From: Gordonibacter sp. An230
GTDB taxonomy: Bacteria > Actinomycetota > Coriobacteriia > Coriobacteriales > Eggerthellaceae
Direction of reading: 5' to 3'
Assembly: GCF_002159915.1 (NCBI RefSeq)
Contig: NZ_NFJP01000007.1
Span: 79,278-143,277, forward strand
DNA: 64,000 bases
The notes beneath the pieces were generated by a model. That model made no database searches and was not told the origin of the DNA. It worked only from the letters and a program-made list of their open reading frames with translations. Positions 1-8,883 of the stretch are shown here, one piece after another; the stretch's first letter is position 1, and every line of letters starts with the position of its first letter. The position numbers and the translations under genes are program-made.

Positions 1-3000
1 GAGACGCGCGCGCTGCGCCAAGGAAAGCCCGAAAGAGCGTTTGAGGGCGTCGAGATGCGCGGCATCGGGGAAGCCCCCCGTTTCCACGATCTGCTGAGCG
101 GCTCGATGGAACGCAGCGCCGAGGCGGGTGGCGCGATCGGCGTCCATGCCGCCGAGCGCCCCAGTCCCCTCGATATCGGCATCCCCTTCGGAGGCGCCAT
201 CAAAACTGTCCGAGGAGAAAGCGGGCGCGATCGAGGAGTAAGAGAACACGTCCTCACGTCCGCCCCCCCAAAAGAGGCGGGGGATGCGGGCACGACCTCC
301 CGCGGACGGGACGAAGAAGCGCTGCGTCGCAGCGTCGGATGCAGCGCGCACGTCCGCGTCGCCAGCCGCGGGCAGGACGTCGACCGACCGCACGGCGATG
401 CGCTCGAACCGCGCAGGGCGCGTGCCCCCATACGCAAGCTCGGCCTCGCCTTCGGGGAAATCCTCGACACCGCAGAGCGCGCTGCGGATGTCGTCGACGA
501 GCGGTGCGTAGGAGAAGGGTTTGCCCGGAGAAGGAGCCTTCGCGTCCATGGCAACGACAAGAGCCTCGCTCGCCCGCGTGAGCCCCACATAGAGCTTGCG
601 ACGCGCCTCGGCCAGTTCCTCGCAGGCGGCGCGATCGATAAGCGCAGACCGATAGGCCGCTTGCGAGCAGGAGCAAGACGCATCGACGCCGCCTTCCACG
701 AACCGACGGGCGGCGATCACGTCGGAATCTTCGTCCTCGTCGCCGCCCGAAGAGGCGACAGCCCCCGCTACGCGCTTCGCAAGCCGGGGAAAGGCGTCGA
801 GCGTCGATCCGGGCATGAGCGAGCCGCGCACGACCTCGCCGCAAGCCTCGACGACGAGCTTCGAGCCCGCGCGGCCCGCGTCCGCGAAGTCAGCCAGCGC
901 GACGATGGGGAACTCGAGGCCCTTCGACGCGTGGATGGTCATGATCTTCACCACGTCGCCATCCGCGCCCGACAGCGCGCCAGGCGCCTCTTTGAGTCCC
1001 GCATCCAGCTCGTCGGAAAAGGCGCGCGCGACCGAAGCCGGTCCGAGCGGGCGCGCGCGTTCGATCTCCTCGACCAGGCGAATGGCCTTGAGCACGTTCG
1101 CCGCGCAAGCCACGCCGCACGCCCCCTTGCGCTCGAGGCGCGCCATCCATCCGGAACGCACGACCGCCTCGCGCAGCACCTCCGACGCCGGACGCGTGCG
1201 GATCGCATGACGCGCGCCATCGATGAGGCGCAGCGCATGCGCGAGGCTCGGCGACAGCCCGTCCTCGCGTCCGACGAGACGCGCGAGGCCCTTGTCGAGA
1301 TCGCGGCGACGCAGCTGCCCTGTCTCGGGGTCCTCCTCGGTGGAAAGCTCGAGGAAGTCGTCCGCCGACAGACGCGCCAGGTCGCTCGCGAGCACCTCGA
1401 AAAGCGCCGAAGTGTTCGCCGGGTTCGCAACGGCCTCCAGAAGGCGCTCAACCACACGCACCTCGGGAGCGGAGGCGAACAGCGAGCCGCCCGCGATGAC
1501 GCATTCGAAACCCTCCTCGCGCAGCGCATCGGCGTACAACCCCGCACGCGACATCTTGCCCAGAAGCACCACCATCTCGCCCGCCGCGTGCCCGTCGTCC
1601 TTAAGGGCCGCGAAGCGCCGCGCGACGGCGCGCGCGCAGGCGCGCTTCGCATCGGCCGCGCCCACCCCCGTGCCGCGACCCGGCGGCAGCTCGGCCAGCA
1701 CGAGGTCGATGCGGGGAGCGCGACCCCGGTAGCGCGAGACGCGCGCCTCGCAGGGGGACAGCGACATGAACGCGCTCCCGAACACGTGAGGCTGTTCAAA
1801 CACCCGGTCCACGAACGACAGCACGTCGGCATGGCTGCGGAAGTTCCGGTTCAGTTCCACATAGCGCGCTCCCACCGCTTCGGAGCACATGACGCGCTTG
1901 TGCTCTTCGTACACACCCACGTCGGCGCCGCGGAAGCGGTAGATGGACTGCTGCGCGTCGCCCACCGTGCACAGACGCGAGAGGTTCGGGCCGGCCAAGC
2001 GCGCGATCATGTCGATCTGCAGCTGACTCGTGTCCTGGAACTCGTCAACCATCACAAGCTTGAAGCGCTGCTCGTATCGTCGAGCGATATCGGGATGCCC
2101 CTCAAGGGCCTCGAGCGTGCGTGAGAGCAGATCGTCGTTGTCGAGCGCGCAGGCCTCGCGCTTCGCCTCTTCGTAGCGGAAGCTCACGTCGGCGGCAAGA
2201 TCGACGAGGGCGCTTGCGAACGGACGAGCGAGCCCGAGCGCGATCTGGCAGACCACACGGTCGTAGACCGCCTGAAACGCCCTGACCGCGGGCTTCGCCA
2301 CCGCCGCGAAGTTCCCGCCGATGCGCGCGCAATCCGCATCCACAATGCCCGCAAGAGCACGCAGCGCGACGTCCGCACCGTCCCCTTCTGCGCACTCCTC
2401 GCCGACTCCTCCTGCCAGAAACGCCTCGAGCGCCGAGGCGGCATCGGCCGCCTGGGCTCGAGCGCGCTCGGCCGTCGCGCTGCCCCCCGCACCCGCAAGC
2501 GCGCCTGCCGCCTCCTCGTAGGCTAGGAGAAGATCTCGCGCGAGAACGGAGGCTCGCTCGGACGTCGGTCCGAAGTCCAGCGCGTCGATCCCTCCGCGTT
2601 GCCCGGCCGCCTTGTCGATCAGGGCCTCGACCATCGACGCCACCGACGTCTCGTTCGGCATGCGCGAACGCGCTTTGTACTCGTCGAGGAGCGCGCGGTA
2701 CGCATCGCCGCCCGCAGACAAGGCTGCGTCGATTGCCGTTTCTAGAAGGTCGGCGCGCTGCGCGTCGCCCACGATGCGAAACGCGGGATCGATGCCCAGC
2801 TCGAGCGCATGCGCCCTCAGGATGCGCGCGCACATGCCATGGATCGTCGATATCCACGCGCCGTCCACCTTGAGAGCCTCGCCTCCCAGGCCCTCCGCTC
2901 GCAGCGTGCGCTTGACGCGCGCCTTGATCTCGGAGGCCGCCTTCTCTGTGAACGTGATGGCGAGCACCTCGTCGATGCCGTCTGCGGCAGGGCCGCTGTC

Positions 3001-3135
3001 CGGCAGAAGAGCGTAGGCGATGCGCTGCGTGAGCGTGAACGTCTTGCCCGAGCCCGCTCCCGCGGACACGAGCAAAGGGCCCTCCACGTGCTCCACGCTC
3101 GCGCGCTGGCCCGGCGTGCAGGCGTCGAGGTTCAT
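1..3135 (-). CDS. addA: AddA-like UvrD-family helicase/nuclease, 3' part cut by window edge
   Basis: This is an ATP-dependent superfamily 1 helicase, expected to be the motor/nuclease subunit of a double-strand-break resection complex in the cytoplasm. The frame stays open for 1045 codons from the ATG at 3135 to the window edge. Walker A AGAGSGKT lies at residues 25-32, Walker B VDEFQD at about 363-368, followed by GDAQQSIYRFRGAD, then TIHASKGLEFP near 735 and LYVGLTRA near 848-855. These are the canonical UvrD/Rep/AddA helicase motifs in order. The C-terminal nuclease domain expected for AddA lies outside the window, so nuclease activity is inferred. The start codon overlaps the stop of the upstream gene as ATGA, implying translational coupling. 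The AddA call rests on that partner; a UvrD paralogue is the less likely alternative. Confidence 0.88.
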   Translation of the reverse strand, partial: MNLDACTPGQRASVEHVEGPLLVSAGAGSGKTFTLTQRIAYALLPDSGPAADGIDEVLAITFTEKAASEIKARVKRTLRAEGLGGEALKVDGAWISTIHGMCARILRAHALELGIDPAFRIVGDAQRADLLETAIDAALSAGGDAYRALLDEYKARSRMPNETSVASMVEALIDKAAGQRGGIDALDFGPTSERASVLARDLLLAYEEAAGALAGAGGSATAERARAQAADAASALEAFLAGGVGEECAEGDGADVALRALAGIVDADCARIGGNFAAVAKPAVRAFQAVYDRVVCQIALGLARPFASALVDLAADVSFRYEEAKREACALDNDDLLSRTLEALEGHPDIARRYEQRFKLVMVDEFQDTSQLQIDMIARLAGPNLSRLCTVGDAQQSIYRFRGADVGVYEEHKRVMCSEAVGARYVELNRNFRSHADVLSFVDRVFEQPHVFGSAFMSLSPCEARVSRYRGRAPRIDLVLAELPPGRGTGVGAADAKRACARAVARRFAALKDDGHAAGEMVVLLGKMSRAGLYADALREEGFECVIAGGSLFASAPEVRVVERLLEAVANPANTSALFEVLASDLARLSADDFLELSTEEDPETGQLRRRDLDKGLARLVGREDGLSPSLAHALRLIDGARHAIRTRPASEVLREAVVRSGWMARLERKGACGVACAANVLKAIRLVEEIERARPLGPASVARAFSDELDAGLKEAPGALSGADGDVVKIMTIHASKGLEFPIVALADFADAGRAGSKLVVEACGEVVRGSLMPGSTLDAFPRLAKRVAGAVASSGGDEDEDSDVIAARRFVEGGVDASCSCSQAAYRSALIDRAACEELAEARRKLYVGLTRASEALVVAMDAKAPSPGKPFSYAPLVDDIRSALCGVEDFPEGEAELAYGGTRPARFERIAVRSVDVLPAAGDADVRAASDAATQRFFVPSAGGRARIPRLFWGGGREDVFSYSSIAPAFSSDSFDGASEGDADIEGTGALGGMDADRATRLGAAFHRAAQQIVETGGFPDAAHLDALKRSFGLSLAQRARL

Positions 3136-6053
3136 GCGTCGCGCCTCCTCTCGCAAGCGGGCACGGGGCAAAATCCACACGGATCGCCGCCGCGCGGATC
3201 GGGATCGATGACGCCTTGCGAAAGCGAGCGCACCGCGCAGGCGATGCCCTCCTCAACCGCATCCACCAGCTCGGAAAAAGACGCGGCGCCCATGGCCTCG
3301 CATGCGGGCCCCGGCGCGCCGCACCCCTCCTCGTCGATGCCGGGCAAGTCGACAGGGCCGAGGACGGTGCGGTCGAACGCCCCGGACACGCCCCCGTTGC
3401 GCCCATAGGACACATAGAGCGCCCCCACGACGTCAAGTCCGAGAGCCCTGCGCGCCACCTGGGCGTACACGAGCGCCTGCACCCGATGGGGCAGAAGCGC
3501 GCCTGCGGCCTGAGCGACGGGAGAGGCCGCCGCGAGGGCATGATCGCGCGAAAGCGAGCCTTTGTAGTCGATGACGACTGCCTGCCCGCGGTCGTTCACG
3601 TCGATGCGGTCCACGCTTCCGCGCAGAAGGCAGCCTCCGTAGGAGAACGCCGCATGGCCGCCGAACTCGAACTCGAAGCGCTCCGGCACGAAGCCCGGCA
3701 AAAGCCCGCACTCGCGATCGAGATAGGACAGGAGCGTTCGCTTGAGCTCCCGCACCTCGGCCCGCTCGACGGCTGTGCGCGGCACAAGCGGGTTGAACGA
3801 GCGCTCGAGTTCAGGCTGGATCGCAAGGAGCTGCTCGAACGTCTCGCTCAAGAGGACGCGAGCCGCCTCGACGTTCTCCGACGACACCCTTCTTCCACCC
3901 GCCTCGCGGAAGCGCTCGTAGAAGCTTTTGAGCACGCTGTGCGAGAAGCTCCCCCTCTCGAGGGGGCCGAACCCCGCGTCCAGCTCTGACAGGCGCAGGC
4001 GCCGCGAGGCGAACCACTTGCAGGGGCATTCAAGATACGCCTCAAGGGCCGAAGGAGACAACACGATCCGTCCCTCGTCGAGATCGATCGCCGGCGATCC
4101 CTCCGAAGCGCGGCGGGGCAGCGCTACTCGATCCCTGCGAACGACCTCGCCCACGCGCGGCAAATCCCACTCCTCGCCCGCTCCCAAGGCCAGAACGTCG
4201 GCGGAGACGAGCGCGAGGTTCTCGTGAAGCGCATCCTCGCCTGCGGTGCGCGCGAAAGGAACGAGTCGCACAGGCAGGCTCGTCGTCCGGTCGACATCCT
4301 CCGCAGGACCCACAGAGGCATCGCGATAGCAGTCGAGCAGCTCTTCGAGCATGACGGCAGGATACGCCTCCGCCGCATCCTGCGTGCTGAGTTCGCGCTC
4401 GCACACCACCTCCGAGCGCGCCGCGCACAAAGCGCGGAAGAAGCGCCGCCGGGCTGCGGCGAGAGGGTCAACGGGGCGCGCCAGCCCGAGGCGCTCGAGC
4501 AGAAGCGTCCCGGTGTCCTCTTCGACACGCACTGGATACGCCTTTGATGTGAGGTCGCAGATGAAAAGCGCCGATACCGAGCACATCGGCAGCTCGGCCG
4601 CATCCGATAGCGACATGAACATAGCATCGGGACTCGCGACGGCGCCCTGCAGCGGCGTCTGGGCGCTCGCCGGACACGGGGCCCGCTCGAGAAGGGGGAG
4701 GGCCGGCAACGCGTCCGTTCCGACCATGTCGCACGCGTCGACGAAGCGCCGAGCTCGCGCCGCGGCCGCAAGCGCCTCGGCACGGCTCGCCGCATCAAGC
4801 CCGCCGGCCTCGCGCGCACCCTCCTCGAGAGCGCGCAGCGCCCCATCCGCATCCTTGCGAGAAAGCGCCTCGAGCGCGTCGGACGCGACGGAGCTCGCGG
4901 CCGACAGGTCGCGAATAAGGCGAGCGGCATCGACGGTGCGGTCGCCGCGCCAGGCGGCGTCGAGCCGTCCGGCCGCATCGATCGACATGCCGGAAAAAGC
5001 GCCCAACGCAAAGTCTGTGGCTCTCTCGACAAGCCTCCCCTTCCCGATCACGAGGGAAACGAGCGCTCCGAACGCGCGGCCAAACGCCGTTTGGGAGAAC
5101 GGACGAGTCGCGACAACGGCGACAGAGGCTCCCTTTTCTCCGAGCGCGTCGGCAAGCTCGTCGAACAACCCGAGCGGATCGCGCGCGCACACCACCGCCG
5201 GTAGCGGATCGCGCTCTTGGCGCGCTGCAGCCTCACGCTCGCGGGCGATGGCGTCTAACAGCTCGTCGAGCACGAGCGCAGGTGCAGCGTAGCGGCCCGC
5301 GGGCACGAGGAAGCGCACCGCCCCCGTCGGCTCCACCGGATCTGCATCTGCCTTGTAGAGCCGTCCGACGAGCGAGGTGAGCTCCGGCGCGCGACGAGCA
5401 TCGGCAAACGGAGCCCGGCAGCCGTCATCGAAGCGCGCTACGACGGTGCGCACGGAGAGGGCTTCGGAGAGGACCTTGAGATAGCAGGGGACTTCGTCGA
5501 AGCCGAGCAGCACAAGCGGGCGCGCGGGCAGCAGCGCGGGCAGCTCCCATGCCGCCTGCGACGCCTCCGCAAGACCGCGCTCCCCGAGCAGTCCGGCGTA
5601 GCGGGACAGCGCGTCGACGAGGGCCCGCTCGGCGTCGCCGAGCACAAGGCGCTGCGCCTCGGCGCCGCCAACCGAGACGATCCCCGGCAGAGCCTCGCGT
5701 GCGAGCGCAGAGGCGAGATCGATCATGCCGGGAGTGGGCTCAGGGCACAGAACGTCCGACGAGCCTTCGGCGAGCGCACGGCGGACAAGCAGCTCGCGCT
5801 CGACTCCGTCCACAAGACGCCTGCCGTCGCCGAAAAGCTCCCATCGGTCGGCAATCCAAGACTCAGGGGTCTCGACTCGAGCTCCGAACGCGTCCGCATC
5901 ATCCGCAAGCGCGCATCGGACACGCAGTGCAGCGGCCGACGTGGGCACGAGCAGCGTCGGGTCCTCCCCCGTCTCCCCGAACTCAGAGAGCAGCGAGCGC
6001 GCGGCGTCGAGCGCGGCATCCGCATTGTCGAATATGTGCGATCGAAACGGCAT
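3132..6053 (-). CDS. addB: AddB-like PD-(D/E)XK exonuclease with Fe-S cysteines
   Basis: Predicted nuclease subunit of the AddAB-type recombination complex (973 aa; AddB proteins are usually about 1100). A C-terminal PD-(D/E)XK core is visible: GSVDRID, then the IDYKGS motif with Asp829 and Lys831. Cysteines C676/C678 (ECPCKW) and the terminal CGFCPVPAC fit the split Cys arrangement that binds a 4Fe-4S cluster in AddB. The N-terminal half has no intact Walker A, as expected for an inactivated helicase fold. The start at 6053 is chosen because a TACAAT -10 hexamer ends exactly 7 nt before it and no Shine-Dalgarno exists, which suggests a leaderless mRNA. An in-frame ATG at 6062 overlaps that hexamer and is less likely. 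The stop overlaps the next gene by ATGA. Confidence 0.85.
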   Translation of the reverse strand: MPFRSHIFDNADAALDAARSLLSEFGETGEDPTLLVPTSAAALRVRCALADDADAFGARVETPESWIADRWELFGDGRRLVDGVERELLVRRALAEGSSDVLCPEPTPGMIDLASALAREALPGIVSVGGAEAQRLVLGDAERALVDALSRYAGLLGERGLAEASQAAWELPALLPARPLVLLGFDEVPCYLKVLSEALSVRTVVARFDDGCRAPFADARRAPELTSLVGRLYKADADPVEPTGAVRFLVPAGRYAAPALVLDELLDAIAREREAAARQERDPLPAVVCARDPLGLFDELADALGEKGASVAVVATRPFSQTAFGRAFGALVSLVIGKGRLVERATDFALGAFSGMSIDAAGRLDAAWRGDRTVDAARLIRDLSAASSVASDALEALSRKDADGALRALEEGAREAGGLDAASRAEALAAAARARRFVDACDMVGTDALPALPLLERAPCPASAQTPLQGAVASPDAMFMSLSDAAELPMCSVSALFICDLTSKAYPVRVEEDTGTLLLERLGLARPVDPLAAARRRFFRALCAARSEVVCERELSTQDAAEAYPAVMLEELLDCYRDASVGPAEDVDRTTSLPVRLVPFARTAGEDALHENLALVSADVLALGAGEEWDLPRVGEVVRRDRVALPRRASEGSPAIDLDEGRIVLSPSALEAYLECPCKWFASRRLRLSELDAGFGPLERGSFSHSVLKSFYERFREAGGRRVSSENVEAARVLLSETFEQLLAIQPELERSFNPLVPRTAVERAEVRELKRTLLSYLDRECGLLPGFVPERFEFEFGGHAAFSYGGCLLRGSVDRIDVNDRGQAVVIDYKGSLSRDHALAAASPVAQAAGALLPHRVQALVYAQVARRALGLDVVGALYVSYGRNGGVSGAFDRTVLGPVDLPGIDEEGCGAPGPACEAMGAASFSELVDAVEEGIACAVRSLSQGVIDPDPRGGDPCGFCPVPACERRRDA

Positions 6054-6060
6054 GGCGTTC

Positions 6061-6066
6061 ATTGTA
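6061..6066 (-). promoter_or_regulatory. -10 hexamer of leaderless addB promoter
   Basis: On the minus strand TACAAT is followed by GAACGCC and then the ATG at 6053. With the usual 6-7 nt from the -10 box to the start site, transcription would begin at or next to the A of the ATG. No good -35 is visible, which is common in GC-rich Actinobacteria. Confidence 0.5.
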
Positions 6067-6325
6067 GCGCAGACGCGCCCGCAGCGCCGATATGGATGGG
6101 CGCCTTGAGGACGAACCGAATCCGACGAGCGAAAGGCCTCCGAAAGCCGAGAGCGCCGTCGCTCTCGCTTCACAACCCACTGAAGCCGAGGCACGCAGAG
6201 GATCGCGGCGGCGCCTCCGAACCTTTCCCACGCTCGGCAGGCCGGCCATCGTCCGAGCACCGAATGGGCGCGGCCGCGATCACCGCCACGATCAGAGGGC
6301 CGTCCGGCGAACCGCCTTCAAGAGA

Positions 6326-6357
6326 AAAACGGGCCGGGCGACATGCGCCCGGCCCGC
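6326..6357 (-). terminator. Intrinsic terminator downstream of tRNA-Glu
   Basis: An 11-bp perfect stem (CGGGCCGGGCG, 6331-6341, with CGCCCGGCCCG, 6347-6357) has a 5-nt loop. On the minus strand it is followed by TTTTT. It lies 9 nt beyond the tRNA 3' end. The rest of the roughly 310-nt stretch between addB and the tRNA holds nothing else I can support. Confidence 0.85.
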
Positions 6358-6365
6358 GATGTTCG

Positions 6366-6440
6366 TGGTGCCCCCAACGGGAATCGAACCCGTGTCTCAG
6401 CCTTGAAAGGGCCGCGTCCTGACCTCTAGACTATGGGGAC
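6366..6440 (-). tRNA. tRNA-Glu (anticodon UUC)
   Basis: The cloverleaf folds on the minus strand: acceptor arm GTCCCCA pairs with TGGGGGC (one G-U), the anticodon stem-loop has loop CTTTCAA giving anticodon TTC, and the T-arm carries GGTTCGATTCC. The discriminator is A and CCA is encoded (6368-6366). This is a standard bacterial Glu tRNA. Confidence 0.96.
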
Positions 6441-6477
6441 ATGGCATGCATTTTCCCTGCGGAAAAGCAGCCTGAAT

Positions 6478-6506
6478 ATTATTGCAAAGCCCGCGCGGCA
6501 TTGCAA
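6478..6506 (-). promoter_or_regulatory. Probable tRNA-Glu promoter
   Basis: The minus strand reads TTGCAA (6506-6501), a 17-nt spacer, then AATAAT (6483-6478). This predicts a start site about 30 nt before the tRNA 5' end. The area is clearly AT-richer than its surroundings. Confidence 0.5.
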
Positions 6507-6561
6507 GCGGTTTTTTCGCGCATCGATGCTCGAACGCGGTGGCCGATGCCGTCCGCTGCGG

Positions 6562-6567
6562 TATGAT
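6562..6567 (+). promoter_or_regulatory. -10 hexamer of leaderless glycosyltransferase promoter
   Basis: TATGAT is followed by AGTCGCC (7 nt) and then the ATG at 6575. There is no Shine-Dalgarno. The same geometry occurs before addB. Confidence 0.5.
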
Positions 6568-6574
6568 AGTCGCC

Positions 6575-8032
6575 ATGAGTCCAGACGTTTCCGACACCAC
6601 CGAGCACCTCTCATCGCCCGTCACCGCCTCGGACGGCGGCGACGGGCGTACCCGCTCCGACGAGACGGCGCCCGAACCCAACCCCCAGCTTGCGCTTGGC
6701 GTCTCGCCGGCGAGCCGTCAAGCTCTCGGCCCCCAAGAGGGGCCCGAGAGCGCCCACCGCCCGACGCTCATCATCATGCACGCCTCCGTGGGCTCGGGCC
6801 ATCGCAGCGCGGCGAACGCCGTCGCCCAGGCTTTCCGCCTGCTGCGCGACGAGCTTTCTGCAGCCGACGGTTCGTCCGACGACTTGAAGGCCAAACCCCA
6901 CTTCCCGGAAGATCTCGAGGTGGAGGTGCTCGACGTGCTCGATTTCGGGCGCATCGTGTTCGATGGGAACAAGGCCGCGTCGCTGTTCACGGGCGCCACC
7001 CGACCCATTTACGACCTCACCTGGCGTTTCACGCTCACCGGCCGCCTTTTGTGGGGAGGCGGCACCGCATGGAACCGCATCATGTACCCCGCATTCACCG
7101 AGTTTGTCCGCGAGCGCGAGCCCATCGCCATCGTGTGCACTCACATCACCGCAGCGAACGTGGCGGTGGCTGCGCGCATGCTCACCGGCCAGCACTTCCC
7201 CATCGTATGCGTGCCCACCGACTACGAGACCGAAGGGCTGTGGCCGCACCTGTCCGCCGACCTGTTCTGCGTGGCGAACGAGTCGATGGCCGAGACGCTG
7301 CGTCCGCGCAAGGTGCCCGAGGAGCGCATCCTCATCACCGGCATCCCCACGCGCGACGACTTCCGCCGGCCCATCGATCGACCGTCCACGCGCGAGCGGA
7401 TCGGGCTTCCGCAGGATAAGCTTGTCGTGCTCGCGCTAGCAGGCGCCTACCTGCCCCGCCCCTACGTCCACTTCCGCGCCGCCCTCGACAAGCTCCTGCC
7501 CTATCTGCACACTTTCGAGAAGACGCTGCACTTCGTGTTCGTGGCCGGCAACGACGCCGACTACGCCCGCCACCTGCGCCAAGAATGCGACGAGCTGGGA
7601 GTTGGCAACGCCACCGTGTTCGGCTACGTGGACGACATGGCCGCGCTCATGGCCGCAAGCGACGTTGCCATCTGCAAGTCGGGCGGCCTCACGGTGACCG
7701 AATGCTTGTGCGCGCAGGTGCCCATGATCCTCATGGGCAAGGCCTACGGGCAAGAGAAGGTCAACGTGCAGATGCTCACGTCGCTCGGTGCGGCCATGCA
7801 TGCGACCACGGCTCGCGAGCTGCTCGAAGCGCTGCGCCGCGTGGCACGCAACCCGGAAAGCGCGCGCGCCATGCTCGTCAACGGGAGCTTCCTGCGTCGT
7901 CCGGACGCTGCCCGAGACATCGCTATCGCCACAATGCGCCTGGTCGAGAAGCCGAAGGATCCCGCAGACGCGCGCTACCGCAAACGGTTCCTTCATTTTT
8001 ATTGGGGAGGCAAGCCGGCGCACATACGCTAG
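6575..8032 (+). CDS. MGDG synthase/UgtP-type diacylglycerol glycosyltransferase
   Basis: Predicted GT-B fold glycosyltransferase (485 aa) that would transfer sugar from a nucleotide-sugar to diacylglycerol at the inner membrane face, making glycolipids. The N-terminal MGDG-synthase motif VGSGHRSAA sits at residues 72-80, where these enzymes contact the acceptor lipid. The C-terminal nucleotide-sugar site of the GT28/MurG type is KSGGLTVTECLCAQVPMIL. A low-complexity N-terminus of about 55 residues precedes the domain. The start at 6575 is preceded by TATGAT with 7 nt spacing and no SD, so a leaderless transcript is likely. An in-frame upstream extension to 6482 would run through the promoter and is rejected. 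Single gene; it converges with the XRE gene 15 nt downstream. Sugar donor and processivity cannot be read from sequence. Confidence 0.85.
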   Translation: MSPDVSDTTEHLSSPVTASDGGDGRTRSDETAPEPNPQLALGVSPASRQALGPQEGPESAHRPTLIIMHASVGSGHRSAANAVAQAFRLLRDELSAADGSSDDLKAKPHFPEDLEVEVLDVLDFGRIVFDGNKAASLFTGATRPIYDLTWRFTLTGRLLWGGGTAWNRIMYPAFTEFVREREPIAIVCTHITAANVAVAARMLTGQHFPIVCVPTDYETEGLWPHLSADLFCVANESMAETLRPRKVPEERILITGIPTRDDFRRPIDRPSTRERIGLPQDKLVVLALAGAYLPRPYVHFRAALDKLLPYLHTFEKTLHFVFVAGNDADYARHLRQECDELGVGNATVFGYVDDMAALMAASDVAICKSGGLTVTECLCAQVPMILMGKAYGQEKVNVQMLTSLGAAMHATTARELLEALRRVARNPESARAMLVNGSFLRRPDAARDIAIATMRLVEKPKDPADARYRKRFLHFYWGGKPAHIR

Positions 8033-8046
8033 CGCATCCGAAGAGG

Positions 8047-8262
8047 CTAGAACTCGATCAGATCGCGAACGTCCACCCCGAACGCCGTGGCGATGCGGCA
8101 CAGCACATCTATCGTAACGTTCTTATCGCCCCGCTCCATCGCCGATATGTATTGTTTGCTGCCGTTGCCTATCATCGCAGCCACCTGGGCCTGCGTCAGC
8201 CCGCGCTCTTCCCTTAACGAGCGTATCCGGCGCCCGAGCAGCTTTCTCTGTCCGATTCCCAT
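8047..8262 (-). CDS. XRE/Cro-CI family transcriptional regulator (71 aa)
   Basis: Small cytoplasmic DNA-binding protein consisting of a single helix-turn-helix domain (roughly residues 10-65). The typical pattern is RIRSLREERGLTQAQVAAMIG for helices 1-2 and KQYISAMERGDKNVTIDVL for the recognition helix and following turn. No effector domain is present. It diverges from the cytochrome/flavoprotein operon, and an 18-bp perfect palindrome lies between the two genes, overlapping both predicted promoters. It is therefore the likely autoregulated repressor of respiratory module 1. That pairing is an inference from position and operator symmetry. Confidence 0.88.
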   Translation of the reverse strand: MGIGQRKLLGRRIRSLREERGLTQAQVAAMIGNGSKQYISAMERGDKNVTIDVLCRIATAFGVDVRDLIEF

Positions 8263-8312
8263 TGGACAAGCGTATGCTCTTCGGATATTATATGGTCATC
8301 CTATAGGATGAC
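8262..8312. promoter_or_regulatory. Divergent promoters with 18-bp palindromic operator
   Basis: The palindrome GTCATCCTATAGGATGAC (8295-8312) is perfect. For the plus strand, TTGGAC (8262-8267), an 18-nt spacer and TATTAT (8286-8291) put the start site inside the palindrome. For the minus strand, TATAAT (8292-8287) lies just downstream of it. One bound dimer could block both directions. Confidence 0.65.
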
Positions 8313-8402
8313 TTTTGCAAGAAGAAGCAAGAAGGGCTCGTCACGAGTGCTCGATTCGGGCGCTTGCGGCGAGCCCTTCGCGAGCGAATGAAAGGAAAGG
8401 CT

Positions 8403-8819
8403 ATGAGAAGAGCAGCGACGGCGCTTGCGGCGGCCGCGCTCGTCGCGGGTGCGGCGTGCCTGGGGTGCGCGCCGCACGGAGCAGCCGTCTCCGACGAGGA
8501 CGCGCTTCGCGCGGCCTACCCGCTCAACAACCCGATGCACAGCGAGAACGCAGCCATGACGTGCGCATCCTGCCACGACGAGGAGGATCCGACGCAGGGA
8601 GTCCAAGCGGTTTCGAACGACAAATGCCTCTCGTGCCACGAAAGCTACGACAAAGTCGCCGAGAGGACGGCCGGCATCGGAGAGGACCTCAACCCGCACA
8701 ACAGCTTCCATTACGATCAACAACTCGACTGCACGACCTGCCACAAAGCCCATTCGGAATCCGTGAACCTCTGCATGAGCTGCCACGACGCCGACCAATG
8801 GATGAACGACGCCCCCTGA
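8403..8819 (+). CDS. Secreted tetraheme c-type cytochrome
   Basis: Exported electron carrier of 138 aa with an N-terminal hydrophobic export segment (residues 4-22). Four CXXCH heme-attachment motifs follow at residues 54-58 (CASCH), 75-79 (CLSCH), 110-114 (CTTCH) and 124-128 (CMSCH). Cysteines at 19 and 22 could be lipid anchors, but the lipobox is imperfect. Additional His residues can serve as distal ligands. The start at 8403 is supported by AAAGGAAAGG upstream. The flavoprotein gene follows after 64 nt, so the pair likely forms a membrane-to-flavin electron conduit like those of fumarate-reductase-type extracytosolic reductases. No quinol dehydrogenase domain is present, so the electron donor must be encoded elsewhere. 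Confidence 0.9.
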   Translation: MRRAATALAAAALVAGAACLGCAPHGAAVSDEDALRAAYPLNNPMHSENAAMTCASCHDEEDPTQGVQAVSNDKCLSCHESYDKVAERTAGIGEDLNPHNSFHYDQQLDCTTCHKAHSESVNLCMSCHDADQWMNDAP

Positions 8820-8883
8820 TCGGGCGCGAAAGGCAATCGTGCAACAACGCACGAGGGAGAACACGACACCCGAAGGAGGGTCC

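Noticed and set aside
55..2124. A 689-codon plus-strand open frame opposite the AddA-like gene
   Set aside because: It is antisense to a frame with all helicase motifs in order, and its translation is Arg/His/Ala-rich without domains. It is a high-GC shadow.
1..3135. Suspected frameshift in the AddA-like gene because shorter open frames appear on the same strand
   Set aside because: The frame starting at 3135 reads without a stop to the window edge, and motifs at residues 25, 363, 735 and 850 are all in that one frame.
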